Shown: piece by piece, positions 17,134-25,599 of the stretch
How the letters are laid out: each line of letters starts with the position of its first letter
Position numbering within the stretch: position 1 is the stretch's first letter
Origin: HGM04593 sp045647885
Lineage (GTDB): Bacteria; Bacteroidota; Bacteroidia; Bacteroidales; Bacteroidaceae
DNA: 56,071 nucleotides
Direction: 5' to 3'
Assembly (NCBI GenBank): GCA_045647885.1
Contig: JAZRMX010000029.1
Span: 1 to 56,071 of the forward strand
Made by a program: the position numbers and the translations under genes
The notes under the pieces: generated by a model
What the model was told of the DNA's origin: nothing
Seen by the model: the letters and a program-made list of their open reading frames with translations, nothing else
The model's database searches: none

Positions 17134-17229
17134 CAAGGAATTGGCGATTGTGGCATTTTATGTGTCTTAAAGTCGCTTGCTTTGGTAAATAAACAAATTA
17201 TTATAAACCTTTTTAAACAGTAAATTAAA

Positions 17230-18423
17230 ATGGGAAAAGTTTTAATCATCGGCGCCGGTGGTGTGGGTACAGTAGCTGCTTTTAAGGTAGCGCAGAACAG
17301 CGATGTTTTTACCGATATTATGATTGCCAGCCGTACACGTTCAAAGTGTGATGCTATTGTAAAGGCAATTGGTAACCCCAATATTAAAACTGCTGCGGTT
17401 GATGCCGACAGTGTTGAGGAGCTTGTTGCATTGTTCAACAGCTTCAAGCCCGAGATTGTTATCAACGTGGCACTTCCTTATCAGGATCTTACCATTATGG
17501 AGGCTTGTTTGCAGTGTGGCGTGAACTACCTCGATACAGCAAACTATGAGCCTAAAGATGAGGCACACTTTGAGTATAGCTGGCAGTGGGCTTACCACGA
17601 GCGTTTCAAAGAGGCTGGCCTTACAGCTATCCTCGGTTGTGGTTTCGATCCGGGAGTGAGCGGTGTGTATACAGCTTATGCTGCAAAGCACCACTTCGAC
17701 GAGATTCAGTATCTCGATATCGTGGATTGCAACGCCGGTGACCACCACAAGGCTTTTGCTACAAACTTCAACCCTGAGATTAACATCCGCGAGATTACTC
17801 AGAATGGACGTTACTATCAGGATGGCAAGTGGGTAGAGACTGGTGCTTTGGAGATTCACCAGCCCATTACTTACCCCAATATTGGCCCCCGCGAGTCTTA
17901 TCTTTTGTTCCACGAGGAGCTTGAGTCGCTCACAAAGAACTTCCCCACAATCAAGCGTGCTCGTTTCTGGATGACATTCGGTCAGGAGTATCTTACTCAC
18001 TTGCGCGTAATTCAGAATATCGGTATGGCTCGTATCGACGAGATTGATTACAACGGTATGAAGATTGTGCCTTTGCAGTTCTTGAAGGCTGTTCTTCCCA
18101 ACCCCCAGGATCTGGGCGAGAACTACGAGGGTGAGACCTCTATCGGTTGTCGTATCCGCGGTATCAAGGATGGTAAGGAGCGTACATACTATGTTTACAA
18201 CAACTGTAGCCACCAGGCAGCTTACAAGGAGACCGGTATGCAGGGTGTCAGCTACACAACAGGTGTTCCCGCTATGATTGGTGCTATGATGTTTATGAAG
18301 GGCTTGTGGCGTAAACCCGGTGTGTGGAACGTCGAGCAGTTCGATCCCGATCCCTTTATGGAGCAGTTGAACAAGCAGGGTCTTCCCTGGCACGAGGAGT
18401 TTGACAAGGATTTGGAGCTTTAA
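17230..18423 (+). CDS. Saccharopine dehydrogenase-family protein, likely carboxy(nor)spermidine dehydrogenase
   Basis: This 397-residue protein has an N-terminal NAD(P)-binding loop GAGGVGTVAAFK (residues 8-19) and a saccharopine-dehydrogenase-like catalytic region containing GCGFDPGVSGVY. The length fits carboxynorspermidine/carboxyspermidine dehydrogenase, which condenses a diamine with aspartate semialdehyde using NADPH. That is the polyamine route known in Bacteroidetes and Vibrio. The decarboxylase partner is not in this window. It is followed after 14 bases by recA, so they share a transcript. Lysine-pathway saccharopine dehydrogenase is the alternative, but is less likely in this phylum. 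Confidence 0.8.
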   Translation: MGKVLIIGAGGVGTVAAFKVAQNSDVFTDIMIASRTRSKCDAIVKAIGNPNIKTAAVDADSVEELVALFNSFKPEIVINVALPYQDLTIMEACLQCGVNYLDTANYEPKDEAHFEYSWQWAYHERFKEAGLTAILGCGFDPGVSGVYTAYAAKHHFDEIQYLDIVDCNAGDHHKAFATNFNPEINIREITQNGRYYQDGKWVETGALEIHQPITYPNIGPRESYLLFHEELESLTKNFPTIKRARFWMTFGQEYLTHLRVIQNIGMARIDEIDYNGMKIVPLQFLKAVLPNPQDLGENYEGETSIGCRIRGIKDGKERTYYVYNNCSHQAAYKETGMQGVSYTTGVPAMIGAMMFMKGLWRKPGVWNVEQFDPDPFMEQLNKQGLPWHEEFDKDLEL

Positions 18424-18437
18424 TACATTAAGAAAAA

Positions 18438-19475
18438 ATGGCAAAAAAAGAAGAATTGGATAATATCGCCGGCAACGAGAAGCTGCGTGCTCTCCAGGCG
18501 GCGATGGACAAAATAGAAAAGAACTTCGGTAAGGGTTCTATTATGAAGCTTGGCGACGACAGCTATGAGGATATTGAGGTTATCCCCACAGGTTCTGTCG
18601 GTCTTAACGCTGCGTTGGGTGTGGGTGGTTTTCCCCGTGGTCGTATAATTGAGATTTACGGTCCCGAGTCATCGGGTAAGACCACACTTGCCATTCACGC
18701 GATTGCCGAGGCACAGAAGATGGGCGGTATTGCTGCCATCATTGACGCCGAGCACGCTTTTGACCGCTTTTATGCGCAGAAACTGGGTGTGGATACCGAT
18801 AACTTGCTTATCTCGCAGCCCGACTGCGGTGAGCAGGCTTTGGAGATTGCCGAGCAGCTTATTCGTTCATCGGCTATCGATATAATAGTTATCGACTCTG
18901 TTGCTGCTCTTACACCTAAAGCGGAGATTGAGGGTGAGATGGGCGACAACAAGGTTGGTCTTCAGGCTCGCCTTATGTCACAGGCTTTGCGTAAGCTTAC
19001 ATCGGCTATCAGCAAGACAAAGACAACCTGTATCTTTATCAACCAGTTGCGCGAAAAAATCGGCGTTATGTTCGGTAACCCCGAAACAACAACCGGTGGT
19101 AACGCTTTGAAGTTCTACTCTTCGGTGCGTCTTGATATCCGTCGCGTTACACAGTTGAAAGATGGTGAGGATGCTATCGGTAACCAAGTGCGCGTGAAGG
19201 TTGTGAAGAACAAGGTGGCTCCTCCCTTCCGCAAGGCTGAGTTTGATATTATGTTCGGTGAGGGTATCTCTCGTATCGGTGAGATTGTGGACCTTGGCGT
19301 GCAGTATGGCATAATTAAGAAGAGCGGCTCGTTCTTCAGCTATGGCGATACAAAGCTTGCACAGGGACGCGACCGTACAAAGGCTCTCTTGGCCGACAAT
19401 CCCGAGCTTGCCGAGGAACTCGAGAACAAGATTGCCGAGGCTATGAAAAACAGTACTAATAATATAGAAGAATAA
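18438..19475 (+). CDS. recA: Recombinase RecA
   Basis: This 345-residue protein has Walker A GPESSGKT at residues 75-82, the Walker B strand IIVIDSVAAL, and the L2-loop region ending FGNPETTTGGNALKFYSS. It binds single-stranded DNA, catalyses strand exchange and triggers LexA-type cleavage. It is the middle gene of a three-gene run: 14 bases after the dehydrogenase and 4 bases before the peptidase. No intein or frameshift is present. Confidence 0.98.
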   Translation: MAKKEELDNIAGNEKLRALQAAMDKIEKNFGKGSIMKLGDDSYEDIEVIPTGSVGLNAALGVGGFPRGRIIEIYGPESSGKTTLAIHAIAEAQKMGGIAAIIDAEHAFDRFYAQKLGVDTDNLLISQPDCGEQALEIAEQLIRSSAIDIIVIDSVAALTPKAEIEGEMGDNKVGLQARLMSQALRKLTSAISKTKTTCIFINQLREKIGVMFGNPETTTGGNALKFYSSVRLDIRRVTQLKDGEDAIGNQVRVKVVKNKVAPPFRKAEFDIMFGEGISRIGEIVDLGVQYGIIKKSGSFFSYGDTKLAQGRDRTKALLADNPELAEELENKIAEAMKNSTNNIEE

Positions 19476-19479
19476 TTAG

Positions 19480-20685
19480 ATGAAGAAAACGTTTTTAATG
19501 ATTGCCCTTGCTTTTGCAGGCATTAGCGCATACGCGCAGGAGGCGGAGCAGAAAGCTCCTGAGGCTCCCGATTTTACCGTTGTTAAGGAGAATCCCATCA
19601 CAAGTATCAAGAATCAGAACCAGGCAGGTACCTGCTGGTGCTATTCAAGCTTGGCTTTCATTGAGTCAGAGCTTATTCGTATGGGTAAAGGCGAGTACGA
19701 TTTGTCAGAGATGTATATCGTACACAATACATACCTCGACCGTGCCGATAAGGCTGTCCGCACACACGGCGACGCTTCTTTCTCACAGGGTGGCTCGTTC
19801 TACGATGTTATCTACGGTATGAAGACTTTTGGTCTTGTTCCCGAGGCTGAAATGCTCCCCGGTGTAATGTACGGTGAGAAATTGAGCGTTCACAACGAGC
19901 TTTCTGCTGTTTCTGGTGCTGTTGTTGAGGCTATCGCAGAAGGCAAGCAGCGCAGCCTTCAGGTAGGTGCTGACAAGCAGCCTTTGTGGAAAAAGTGCAT
20001 CGAGTCTATCCATGATATCTATCTTGGCAAGCGTCCCGAGAAGTTTACATACAATGGTAAGGAGTATACTCCCAAATCTTTCTATGAGTCTCTCGGTCTT
20101 AACGCTGACGACTACGTTTCTTTGACCTCTTACACACACCATCCTTTCTATGCACCTTTTGTGCTTGAGATTCAGGACAACTGGCGTTGGGCAACCTCAT
20201 ACAACCTTCCCATCGATGAGTTTATGCAGGTGTTCGACTATGCTATTATGGAGGGTTACACAATTGCTTGGGGTAGCGACGTGAGCGAGTCTGGTTTTAC
20301 TCGTGACGGTAAGGCTACTATGCCCGACGCAGAAAAGAGCGCAAGCTTCGAGGGTAGCGATATGGCAAAATGGCTCAAATTGAGCGATGCTGACAAGAAG
20401 AATACTCCCAAACCTTCTACCGAGAAATGGTGTACACAGGAGGAGCGTCAGGTTGCTTACGACAACTGGGAAACAACCGACGACCACGGTATGCAGATCT
20501 ATGGTATCGCAAAGGATAAAGATGGCGTAGAGTACTATATGGTTAAGAACTCTTGGGGTGAGGCCGGTAAGTATAAAGGTATCTGGTATGCTTCAAAGGC
20601 TTTTGCACGTTACAAGACTATGAACATTGTTGTTCACAAAAACGCTATTCCCAAGGATATTCGCAAGAAATTGGGTATTAAATAA
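19480..20685 (+). CDS. Secreted C1-family cysteine peptidase (bleomycin hydrolase/PepC-like)
   Basis: This 401-residue protein has a signal peptide (about 1-19, ending AYAQ) and a papain-fold catalytic region. NQNQAGTCWCYSS places the oxyanion Gln at 48 and the nucleophile Cys at 52; DDHGMQIYG holds the His and VKNSWG the Asn. It resembles C1B aminopeptidases, but the signal peptide moves it to the periplasm or outside, unlike cytosolic PepC. Its start lies 4 bases after the recA stop and a strong terminator follows, so it ends the recA operon. Confidence 0.88.
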   Translation: MKKTFLMIALAFAGISAYAQEAEQKAPEAPDFTVVKENPITSIKNQNQAGTCWCYSSLAFIESELIRMGKGEYDLSEMYIVHNTYLDRADKAVRTHGDASFSQGGSFYDVIYGMKTFGLVPEAEMLPGVMYGEKLSVHNELSAVSGAVVEAIAEGKQRSLQVGADKQPLWKKCIESIHDIYLGKRPEKFTYNGKEYTPKSFYESLGLNADDYVSLTSYTHHPFYAPFVLEIQDNWRWATSYNLPIDEFMQVFDYAIMEGYTIAWGSDVSESGFTRDGKATMPDAEKSASFEGSDMAKWLKLSDADKKNTPKPSTEKWCTQEERQVAYDNWETTDDHGMQIYGIAKDKDGVEYYMVKNSWGEAGKYKGIWYASKAFARYKTMNIVVHKNAIPKDIRKKLGIK

Positions 20686-20708
20686 TATATCTTTTATATG
20701 ATATTTGG

Positions 20709-20737
20709 GCGGCCCGAAACTTCGGGCCGCTTTTTTT
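20709..20737 (+). terminator. Terminator of the recA operon
   Basis: A 10-bp perfect GC-rich stem GCGGCCCGAA/TTCGGGCCGC (20709-20718, 20721-20730) has a 2-base loop and seven T residues. Confidence 0.95.
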
Positions 20738-20773
20738 GTGGTTAATTTATGTAAAATATCTAATACAAAATGT

Positions 20774-20813
20774 CATTTAAACTTGTTTAAATGTAAATAA
20801 TGCTTTACATTTG
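20774..20813 (+). promoter_or_regulatory. Promoter with two palindromic operators for the membrane protein/XRE pair
   Basis: TTG (20783-20785), a 20-bp spacer and TACATTTG (20806-20813) form the promoter. Palindrome 1, CATTTAAAC-tt-GTTTAAATG (20774-20793), covers the upstream box. Palindrome 2, ATGTAAA-taatgc-TTTACAT (20791-20810), covers the spacer and -7 box. Both would block polymerase if bound, probably by the XRE protein of the same operon. Confidence 0.6.
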
Positions 20814-20884
20814 TGGCGTCGCTGGTAGTTGGTGCACGCTGCAAGTGGCAAAATATGCTATTATTTAAATTAAAACAATGTGTT

Positions 20885-21325
20885 ATGAAGAAGTTTAAAC
20901 TTTTGCCTCACGCGTGGCAGAGTGCTGGTTGGGGTGTTGTTGGTGGCGGTATTGCACTGTTGCTTTATTCTCTTTTTGCCGAAACCGACTCTGCTGTGTT
21001 TTTTGCGAGTACACCGTGGACTTTCGGTTGTGCTTTGAAGACTATCGGCTTTTTAATTATAGCTTTTTCCCGGGAGGCGTTTGAAGATGAACGTGTCGAG
21101 AGTATTCGTTATAATACGCTCGGGATTATTGCTGTGGTATATGCTGTTATGCTTTTGGGTTATCCAGCTATGGATGTTATACTCGTCTATTATACCTCGC
21201 TTGAACCTATGGGTGTTGCTGAGTTTACGGCTGTGAGAGGGGTGGTGGGTATTCTGCCTTTGTATGTTATATTGTTTAAAATTAATGTTTGGGTACAAAA
21301 TAGGAGTTTGAGTTATGAAGAATAA
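20885..21325 (+). CDS. Four-helix membrane protein of unknown function, paired with an XRE regulator
   Basis: This 146-residue protein has four predicted membrane segments (about 11-35, 42-66, 80-107 and 116-137) and no recognised catalytic motif. I chose ATG 20885 over the upstream open frame because that frame runs through the promoter. It overlaps the downstream XRE gene by 11 bases (ATGAAGAATAA), so the two are translated together. Small membrane proteins paired with Cro-like regulators recur in many bacteria, and their role is generally unknown; the membrane partner may sense a signal or sequester the regulator. Confidence 0.75.
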   Translation: MKKFKLLPHAWQSAGWGVVGGGIALLLYSLFAETDSAVFFASTPWTFGCALKTIGFLIIAFSREAFEDERVESIRYNTLGIIAVVYAVMLLGYPAMDVILVYYTSLEPMGVAEFTAVRGVVGILPLYVILFKINVWVQNRSLSYEE

Positions 21326-21518
21326 TTTGCGTGTGGAGCGTGCCAAACTGCGTATGACACAACAGGAGCTTGCAGAAAAGGTGAATGTGAGCCGGCAGAC
21401 AATTGTTGCTATAGAGCAGGGTAAGTTTAATCCTTCGACAGTGCTTGCCCTGCGTCTTTCCAAGGTCTTTGGTGTGCCGGTAAATGAGTTTTTTGAGCTT
21501 GAAGAGTGTGATTGGTAG
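21315..21518 (+). CDS. XRE/Cro-type helix-turn-helix regulator
   Basis: This 67-residue protein is little more than a DNA-binding domain: the helix-turn-helix MTQQELAEKVNVSRQTIVAI spans about residues 14-33, followed by NPSTVLALRLSKVFGVPVNEFFEL. It matches the short Cro-like family often encoded with small membrane proteins. It overlaps the preceding gene by 11 bases. It probably binds the palindromes at 20774-20810 and represses the pair. Confidence 0.9.
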   Translation: MKNNLRVERAKLRMTQQELAEKVNVSRQTIVAIEQGKFNPSTVLALRLSKVFGVPVNEFFELEECDW

Positions 21519-21689
21519 TCTGCAACTCTTCGGGGGAATATTTGTTGATTCTTGTTTGGTATGAAGAATTGTTGCAGAGCGTTGTAGCGGTTGTTGGCAA
21601 AGCTCTGTGTGTTTTAAATAGAGTGCAACAGTTTATATTTCTCCTTTTTAAGAGTGGCTTGCGCTAATAGTATTGCGCTCTTTAAGTAT

Positions 21690-21735
21690 AAAAAAGGTTT
21701 ATTCTGCAAAAAAAATGCAGAATAAACCTTTTTTT
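21690..21735 (+). terminator. Strong terminator between the XRE pair and recJ
   Basis: A 16-bp stem (21693-21708 with 21716-21731) with an A-rich loop is followed by a T run to 21735. The 170 bases between the XRE stop and this hairpin hold no gene that I can see. Confidence 0.9.
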
Positions 21736-21749
21736 ATCGCACTTTTCTG

Positions 21750-21905
21750 TATCTTTACAAATTGAGAGAATTATCATACACGTAGTGTGGCTTTTGATTT
21801 GTGTGGTTGAGCCGGCTAGGTTCCGGCAACAGGAGTGAATAGCTGTTTGGTGCTATTGCGGTGGTGGTTCTCAACGAGCTATGCAAAAAATAAAAATAAT
21901 ATATA
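21750..21905 (+). promoter_or_regulatory. recJ promoter and structured 5' leader
   Basis: A -7-like box TATCTTTA (21750-21757) is followed by about 140 nt that can fold extensively. GTTGAG (21806-21811) pairs with CTCAAC (21870-21875) to enclose two hairpins: GCCGG/CCGGC (21811-21815, 21823-21827) and AATAGC/GCTATT (21838-21843, 21852-21857). Alternatives compete: TTGAGA (21762-21767) can also pair with TCTCAA (21869-21874), and GTT (21806-21808) with AAC (21828-21830). An upstream ACAC/GTGT hairpin is at 21778-21788. I recognise no known riboswitch class. Confidence 0.45.
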
Positions 21906-23630
21906 ATGGGTCAAAAATGGAAATATCAACCTCCGACATACGAAGAAACTATAGCAGCTAATACCCTGGCTGCGGAGTTGGATATGAGCCCCATACTTTG
22001 CAGCCTGCTCGTGAAACGCGGCATAAAGACCGCGGGTGAGGCAAAAGCCTTCTTCCGTCCGCGTCTGTCGAGCCTCCACAACCCCTTCCTTATGAACGAT
22101 ATGGATATTGCGGTGGAGCGTTTGAACCGGGCTTTGGGGCGCAAGGAACGCATTTTGGTCTATGGAGACTATGATGTCGACGGTACCACTGCGGTTGCCT
22201 TGGTATATAAATTCCTGCAACAGTTCTCGTCGAATATAGACTACTATATTCCCGACCGTAATGAGGATGGTTATGGCATCTCGAAAAGAGGTGTCGATTA
22301 CGCCTATTCAACAGGCGTAAAACTTGTTATTGTGCTCGACTGCGGCATTAAGGCTATCGAAGAGATTGCCTATGCAAAGTCGTTGGGCATAGATTTTATT
22401 GTGTGCGACCATCATATGCCCGACGAGGTTATGCCCTGTGCCGTGGCTATTCTTAACCCCAAGCGTGCCGACAGCACTTATCCTTATCCTCACCTCTCGG
22501 GTTGTGGTGTGGGATTTAAGTTTATGCAGGCGTTTGCCATAGATAATGCTATCCCTGCCGAGCAACTTTACACTCTGCTTGACCTTGTGGCTGTGAGCAT
22601 CGCTTCTGATCTCGTGCCCATAATGGGTGAGAACCGCATACTCGCCCTTCACGGCATAAAACAGCTGAACCACGCTCCCAGCACCGGTCTTAAGGCTATT
22701 ATACAGGTGTGTGGCTTGCGCGACAAGGAGATAAACATTAACGATATAATCTTCAAGATTGGGCCTCGCATAAATGCTTCGGGGCGTATACAGCAGGGTA
22801 AGGTGGCTGTGGATTTGCACATAGAGAACAACCTGCCCACCGCGCTTTTGATGAGCGAGCAGATAAATGAGTTCAACGAGGCGCGCAAGGAACTCGACAA
22901 GAGTATGACCGAGGAGGCCAACCGCATTGTGGAGAACTTGGAGAGTTTTGCCGAGCGTCGTGCGATAGTAATATTCAACGAAGATTGGCATCGCGGAGTG
23001 ATTGGTATTGTGGCGTCGCGCCTTACCGAGGTTTATCACCGTCCTGCGGTGGTTATTACCTACACGGGTGAACTTGCTACCGGCTCGGCTCGTTCGGTAA
23101 CCGGCTTTGATGTCTACAAGGCTATAGAAAACTGCCGCGACCTGCTCGAGAATTTCGGTGGTCACACTTATGCTGCGGGCTTTTCGCTGAAGGTGTCGAA
23201 CGTGGCGGCTTTTGCGGCACGTTTTGAGGAGTATGTGACCGAAAATATTCTTCCCGAGCAGACCGACCCGATAATAGAGATTGACGCCGAGATTGATTTC
23301 CACCAGATAGGGCGCAAGTTCTTCAACGACCTGAAAAAGTTCGCTCCCCACGGCCCCGACAACACAAAGCCCGTCTTCTGCACGCATAATGTGTGTGACT
23401 ATGGTACAAGCAAGGTTGTGGGTCGTCGTCAGGAACACATAAAGCTGGAGCTTGTCGATAATAAATCTAATACAATACTCAATGGTATAGCCTTCGGGCA
23501 GAGCCGTCAGGCAAAATACATAAAGTCGAAACAGTTGTTTGACATCTGTTACACCCTCGAGGACAACGTATACAAGCACGGCGAGGTGCAGTTGCAAATA
23601 GAGAGCATACACACCAACGCTACTCGTTGA
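21906..23630 (+). CDS. recJ: Single-stranded-DNA-specific exonuclease RecJ
   Basis: This 574-residue DHH-family phosphoesterase has the first metal motif DYDVDGTTA (near residue 83), the DHH motif in VCDHHMPDEV (near 165) and a DHHA1 region with GGHTYAAGFSL (near 420). It degrades single-stranded DNA 5' to 3' in recombination and repair, resecting ends together with RecQ helicase. It is followed after 6 bases by recQ, an operon that fits their joint action. The length is normal. Confidence 0.95.
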   Translation: MGQKWKYQPPTYEETIAANTLAAELDMSPILCSLLVKRGIKTAGEAKAFFRPRLSSLHNPFLMNDMDIAVERLNRALGRKERILVYGDYDVDGTTAVALVYKFLQQFSSNIDYYIPDRNEDGYGISKRGVDYAYSTGVKLVIVLDCGIKAIEEIAYAKSLGIDFIVCDHHMPDEVMPCAVAILNPKRADSTYPYPHLSGCGVGFKFMQAFAIDNAIPAEQLYTLLDLVAVSIASDLVPIMGENRILALHGIKQLNHAPSTGLKAIIQVCGLRDKEININDIIFKIGPRINASGRIQQGKVAVDLHIENNLPTALLMSEQINEFNEARKELDKSMTEEANRIVENLESFAERRAIVIFNEDWHRGVIGIVASRLTEVYHRPAVVITYTGELATGSARSVTGFDVYKAIENCRDLLENFGGHTYAAGFSLKVSNVAAFAARFEEYVTENILPEQTDPIIEIDAEIDFHQIGRKFFNDLKKFAPHGPDNTKPVFCTHNVCDYGTSKVVGRRQEHIKLELVDNKSNTILNGIAFGQSRQAKYIKSKQLFDICYTLEDNVYKHGEVQLQIESIHTNATR

Positions 23631-23636
23631 TACTTT

Positions 23637-25538
23637 ATGAAATACCGCGAGATTCTCAAAAAATATTGGGGGTACGACGATTTTCGTGGCATACAGCGCG
23701 AGATAATCGAAAGTATAGGTGCCGGGCGTGATACGCTCGGCCTTATGCCTACGGGTGGTGGCAAGAGTATTACTTTCCAGGTGCCTACACTTGCCGGCGA
23801 TGGTCTTTGTATAGTTGTTACTCCCCTTATCGCCCTAATGAAAGACCAGGTTGCCAACCTGCGAAGCAGGGGAATAAAGGCTGTGGCGGTATATTCGGGA
23901 ATGAAGAACAGCGATATTATAATAGCTCTTGAGAATTGTATCTATGGTAATTACAAGTTTCTTTATATCTCTCCCGAGCGCATCTCCTCTGAACTTTTTC
24001 TCACAAAGGTAAAACACATACCTGTAAGGCTCATAACTATTGACGAGGCGCACTGTATATCGCAGTGGGGGCACGACTTTCGCCCTGCCTATCGCCGCAT
24101 AAAGGAGTTGCGCACCCTTTTCCCCTCTGTGCCCGTGCTTGCACTCACCGCGACGGCAACCCCTGCTGTGGTGAAGGATATTCAGCTACAGCTCGATTTT
24201 AAGGCCGAGAACTGTTGCAGTATGAGCTTTGAACGCAAGAACCTTGTATATGTGGTGCGTGACACCGAGAATAAATTGCAGGAACTTTTACACATTCTTT
24301 CGCGTATACAGGGCTCTGCAATAGTATATACTCTTAATCGCAAAAAGACAAAAGAGGTGTGCGAGTTTCTCACAGCCTCTGGTGTTACAGCCGAATATTA
24401 TCACGCTGGGCTATCGGCCGAGACGAAGGATGCTCGTGAGGAGGCGTGGAAGAGTGGTCGCTCGCGTGTAATGGTATCGACAAACGCTTTTGGTATGGGC
24501 ATTGATAAGCCCGACGTGCGTCTTGTAGTACACATCGACCTGCCGAGCTCCATAGAGGCTTACTTTCAGGAGGCAGGGCGTGCCGGTCGCGATGGTAACC
24601 GTGCCTATGCGGTAACCCTTTTCAGCCGTATTGACAAGCAGGTGGCTTCCCGTCGTCTTTCCGACAATTATCCATCGAAAGAGTTTATAGCCGAGGTTTA
24701 TGATGATATCTGTTACTACTATCAGATGGCATTGCACGACGGGTTGAACTGCACCTTTGAGTTCTCCTTGAACGATTTCTGCAAAAAATACCATCAGCCC
24801 ACCATTCCCACCGACAGCGCTTTGCGCATACTCACCCGTATGGGGTATCTTGAGTATGTCGAGGAGATGGAGTATGCTTCGCGTGTGCGTTTCATTGTGG
24901 ACAAGGATGCTCTTTATCGCTTTAAAGGGCTTCCTGCCGACTATGAATTGCTGGTGAATGCTCTCTTCCGCAATTACAGCGGCCTTTTTGGTGATTATGT
25001 TTTTATAGACGAGCGTTATTTGTCGCGCGTTACAAAGTTGTCGAGGCATCGTATGTATGAGATTTTCGTCTCTTTATCGCAAAAACGTCTCATACAATAT
25101 GCTCCTTCAAAAAAGTGCCCCATAATAACCTTTACGCGCCACCGCGTGCTGTCGAAGGACTTGAATTTTGCTCCCGAGGTATATGAGGAGCGCCGTGCCG
25201 CTTTTGCCGACAGGCTTAATGCGATAATAAAATACGCTGTGGGCGACGATGTGTGCCGCAGCCGTGCTTTGCTTGCATACTTTGGCGACGAGTCGGTGGA
25301 TAATTGCGGTTGTTGCGATGTCTGCGTGAGCCGTCGTGCCGAGGAGAGGGAAAAAGCGGCGTCAGCTACCGATGATGCTGCGAAGGTTATGCAACTGCTC
25401 TCCGACGGAAAATTCCACAACCCTGCTGAACTTGATTCCTTAGGTCTTTCCCGTGCCCGTATGGCGGCGGTGTTGCGCGAGTTGTGCGACGAGGAGAAGG
25501 TGGTGATAGAGAATGGCAGGGTGAGAAAAAAGGTGTAA
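23637..25538 (+). CDS. recQ: ATP-dependent DNA helicase RecQ
   Basis: This 633-residue SF2 helicase has Walker A TGGGKS (residues 39-44), DEAH at 136-139, motif VI QEAGRAGRDG near 310, and an RQC region whose zinc cysteines appear as CRSRALL...CGCCDVC near 535-565. The last 70 residues form a small basic domain rather than a clear HRDC domain. It unwinds DNA 3' to 5' and feeds RecJ, encoded just upstream with a 6-base gap. Confidence 0.95.
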   Translation: MKYREILKKYWGYDDFRGIQREIIESIGAGRDTLGLMPTGGGKSITFQVPTLAGDGLCIVVTPLIALMKDQVANLRSRGIKAVAVYSGMKNSDIIIALENCIYGNYKFLYISPERISSELFLTKVKHIPVRLITIDEAHCISQWGHDFRPAYRRIKELRTLFPSVPVLALTATATPAVVKDIQLQLDFKAENCCSMSFERKNLVYVVRDTENKLQELLHILSRIQGSAIVYTLNRKKTKEVCEFLTASGVTAEYYHAGLSAETKDAREEAWKSGRSRVMVSTNAFGMGIDKPDVRLVVHIDLPSSIEAYFQEAGRAGRDGNRAYAVTLFSRIDKQVASRRLSDNYPSKEFIAEVYDDICYYYQMALHDGLNCTFEFSLNDFCKKYHQPTIPTDSALRILTRMGYLEYVEEMEYASRVRFIVDKDALYRFKGLPADYELLVNALFRNYSGLFGDYVFIDERYLSRVTKLSRHRMYEIFVSLSQKRLIQYAPSKKCPIITFTRHRVLSKDLNFAPEVYEERRAAFADRLNAIIKYAVGDDVCRSRALLAYFGDESVDNCGCCDVCVSRRAEEREKAASATDDAAKVMQLLSDGKFHNPAELDSLGLSRARMAAVLRELCDEEKVVIENGRVRKKV

Positions 25539-25563
25539 AAAACCGCCCTTTCTGTGGGCGGTT
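25537..25563. terminator. Terminator between recQ and the GH109-like gene
   Basis: The stem AACCGCCC (25541-25548) pairs with GGGCGGTT (25556-25563). On the minus strand a T run follows (25537-25542), so it mainly ends the minus-strand gene; it also lies at the end of recQ. Confidence 0.75.
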
Positions 25564-25599
25564 GTGACAACTATTTATCTTTGTTGCTTTGTAATCTTT

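Noticed and set aside
22308..23612. 434-codon antisense frame over recJ
   Set aside because: A shadow of recJ with low-complexity, non-family sequence; other long antisense frames (17341-18444, 28907-29824) are explained the same way.
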